NCBI GenBank assembly: GCA_017999235.1
Contig: JAGOBN010000301.1
Span: 1-5,779 of the forward strand
Source: Anaerolineales bacterium
GTDB lineage: Bacteria > Chloroflexota > Anaerolineae > Anaerolineales > UBA6663
Direction: 5' to 3'
Length of the DNA: 5,779 nt
This document shows, piece by piece, positions 4,296 through 5,779 of the stretch. A model generated the notes under the pieces. It was not told the DNA's origin, searched no databases, and was given only the letters and a program-made list of their open reading frames with translations. The first letter of the stretch is position 1. Every line of letters starts with the position of its first letter. The translations under genes and the position numbers were made by a program.

Positions 4296-5779
4296 ATGTG
4301 GGAGACGGGGGTGGAACGCAGCCTGGCCGGCTGGACCGGCGCCGGCGCGGGGCTGGGCCTGGCCCTGGGCGCGCTGGCCAGTTGGCTGATCCAGCTTGAA
4401 CCGGCGGCCGTTTGGCTGGCCGGCTTGGGCGCGTTGGCGCTGGGCGGCGCCGGGTATCTGGTGGGCTGGCGGCGGGCGGCCACGGCGCGCGAGCGCGCGC
4501 TGGCGGCCGAAGTGGAACGGCTGACGCACGTCAACGCCAGCATCACCGAGGCCATGGCCGAAGGCCTGGTGCTGGAAGACGCCGCCGGCCGGCTGACCCT
4601 GGTCAACCCCACGCTGTTGAAGCTGCTGGACTATGCAGCGGACGAACTGCTGGGCCAGCACTGGTCCAAAATTGTGGCGGCGGAAAGCCGCGCCGTGGTG
4701 GCCGAGCACACCGCGCAGCGGCCGGGCGGCGTGGCCAGCAGCTACGAAGCGCGCCTGTTGGCTAAGGACGGCTACGAAATCCCGGTGCTGGTGTCGGCCA
4801 TGCCGCTGCGCCGCGACGGCCAGTACGCCGGCACGCTGGCCGTGCTGGTCAACATCGCCGACCGGCTGCGGATTGAGACCCAGCTCCAGCGCGCCAACGA
4901 TTACCTCAGCCGGTCGCTGGCGGAGCTGCAGCAGCGCAGCCATGAAATGCGGCTGGTCAACGAGCTGAATGACCGCCTGCAGACCTGCGTCAATATCCCG
5001 GAGGCGCACGCCAGCTTGGCCCCCATGCTGGCGCGGTTATTCCCCGACTATCCCGGCGCTTTCTACCATTTGGCCGGCGATGGCACAGCGGAGCTGGTCA
5101 CGGCCTGGGGCGCCGGCGCCGCCTGGGCCGCCGCCTTCGCCAGCGATACCTGCTGGGGACTGCGCCGCGCGCGCGCCAACTGGTCCACCGCCGGCCAGCC
5201 GGACCGGCTGTGCCGGCATCTGACGCCGGCGGAGGCCGGCGCGCCGGCCACGCTGTGCGTGCCGCTCGTCGGCCAGGGCGAGGCAGTGGGGCTGCTGTGC
5301 CTGCAGCTGCCGGCCACGGAGGTGGCCGCCCCCGGGCCGCAGCAGCGCCTGGCTCAGACGGTGGCCGACAGTCTGGCGCTGGCGCTGGCTAATTTGCAGC
5401 TGCGCGACACCCTGCGGCAGCAATCCATTCGCGATCCCCTGACCGGCCTCTTCAACCGGCGCTACATGGAAGAGTCGTTCGAGCGCGAACTGCGCCGCGC
5501 CACCCGCCGCGCGGACACCGTGGGCGTGATCATGCTGGATATTGATCACTTTAAGCACATCAACGACTCGGCCGGCCACGCCGCCGGCGACCGGCTGCTT
5601 CGCGCCGTGGCCGATTGCCTCAGCCTGCATACGCGCGCCAGCGATGTGGTCTGCCGCTATGGCGGCGAAGAGTTTGTTTTGATCCTGCCGGAGGCCTCGT
5701 TGGAGAGCACGCGCCAGCGGGCCGAGCATCTGCGGACCGAGCTCAGCCGGCTGCGGCCCGACTATCACGGCCAGCGGCT
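4296..5779 (+). CDS. Membrane diguanylate cyclase, 2TM-PAS-GAF-GGDEF, C-terminus cut by window edge
   Basis: 494 codons are visible and the frame is open at the right edge. The enzyme is predicted to make cyclic di-GMP. Two hydrophobic segments (about 10-32 and 37-58) joined by a very short loop anchor it. Next come one PAS domain (about 75-191), a coiled coil (about 192-225), a GAF domain (about 225-365; C286, the CRH motif at 306-308, C321) and a GGDEF domain from about 370. D415 is the predicted metal ligand, GGEEF lies at 456-460 and the inhibitory RASD at 447-450. Only the last 65 or so residues of GGDEF should be missing. It is a paralogue of the cyclase at 1524-4004, lacking that protein's first and third PAS modules. 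Start choice is uncertain: ATG 4296 lies 10 bp after the previous stop but has no ribosome site, whereas GTG 4311 has GGAG six bases upstream and costs only five residues. Confidence 0.92.
   Translation, partial: MWETGVERSLAGWTGAGAGLGLALGALASWLIQLEPAAVWLAGLGALALGGAGYLVGWRRAATARERALAAEVERLTHVNASITEAMAEGLVLEDAAGRLTLVNPTLLKLLDYAADELLGQHWSKIVAAESRAVVAEHTAQRPGGVASSYEARLLAKDGYEIPVLVSAMPLRRDGQYAGTLAVLVNIADRLRIETQLQRANDYLSRSLAELQQRSHEMRLVNELNDRLQTCVNIPEAHASLAPMLARLFPDYPGAFYHLAGDGTAELVTAWGAGAAWAAAFASDTCWGLRRARANWSTAGQPDRLCRHLTPAEAGAPATLCVPLVGQGEAVGLLCLQLPATEVAAPGPQQRLAQTVADSLALALANLQLRDTLRQQSIRDPLTGLFNRRYMEESFERELRRATRRADTVGVIMLDIDHFKHINDSAGHAAGDRLLRAVADCLSLHTRASDVVCRYGGEEFVLILPEASLESTRQRAEHLRTELSRLRPDYHGQR
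4301..4304 (+). promoter_or_regulatory. Possible ribosome binding site for an alternative GTG start
   Basis: GGAG with a 6-nt spacer precedes the in-frame GTG at 4311. If used, the second cyclase begins five codons downstream of ATG 4296, at a protein start of MERSLAGW. Translation from ATG 4296 would instead rely on coupling to the small gene that ends at 4285. Confidence 0.4.

Noticed and set aside
4152..5009. A 285-codon minus-strand open frame across the small gene and second cyclase
   Set aside because: Same pattern: a low-complexity composition and overlap with well-supported plus-strand genes.

Overview
This is a high-GC bacterial window, densely coding, with strong G/C preference at third codon positions. 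Proline/threonine-rich linkers of the TPT/TATP type in a secreted LysM protein, a C-terminal GAF-GGDEF pair of the 'CW..RR.R ... CRH' kind, and a membrane-hairpin sensor N-terminus together suggest a Chloroflexota (Anaerolineae-like) genome. That assignment is an inference from style; no marker gene in the window proves it.

Layout: (1) 1-275, minus strand: the N-terminal 91 codons of an aspartate ammonia-lyase (aspA), cut by the left edge. (2) 276-384: a short divergent intergenic region with a perfect TATAAT -10 hexamer facing each way. (3) 385-1461, plus: a secreted protein with five LysM modules and no enzymatic domain. (4) 1524-4004, plus: an 826-residue membrane diguanylate cyclase, 2TM-PAS-PAS-PAS-GAF-GGDEF. 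(5) 4064-4285, plus: a 73-residue uncharacterised helical protein with its own plausible promoter. (6) 4296-5779, plus: a second membrane diguanylate cyclase, 2TM-PAS-GAF-GGDEF, cut by the right edge.

The two cyclases are clearly paralogues. The single PAS of the second matches the middle PAS of the first, and their coiled-coil, GAF and GGDEF parts align throughout. The first has two extra PAS modules, one before and one after the shared PAS. Both keep the GGEEF active site and the RxxD product-inhibition site, so both are predicted to make cyclic di-GMP under feedback control. The plus-strand genes are closely spaced (62, 59 and 10 bp gaps). This suggests a c-di-GMP signalling locus in which a cell-wall-binding secreted protein, two sensor cyclases and a small unknown protein may be expressed together, in one or two transcription units. 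aspA appears to be an unrelated divergent metabolic gene.

No RNA genes, insertion sequences, CRISPR arrays or strong intrinsic terminators were seen. All gene-free stretches are shorter than 110 bp.
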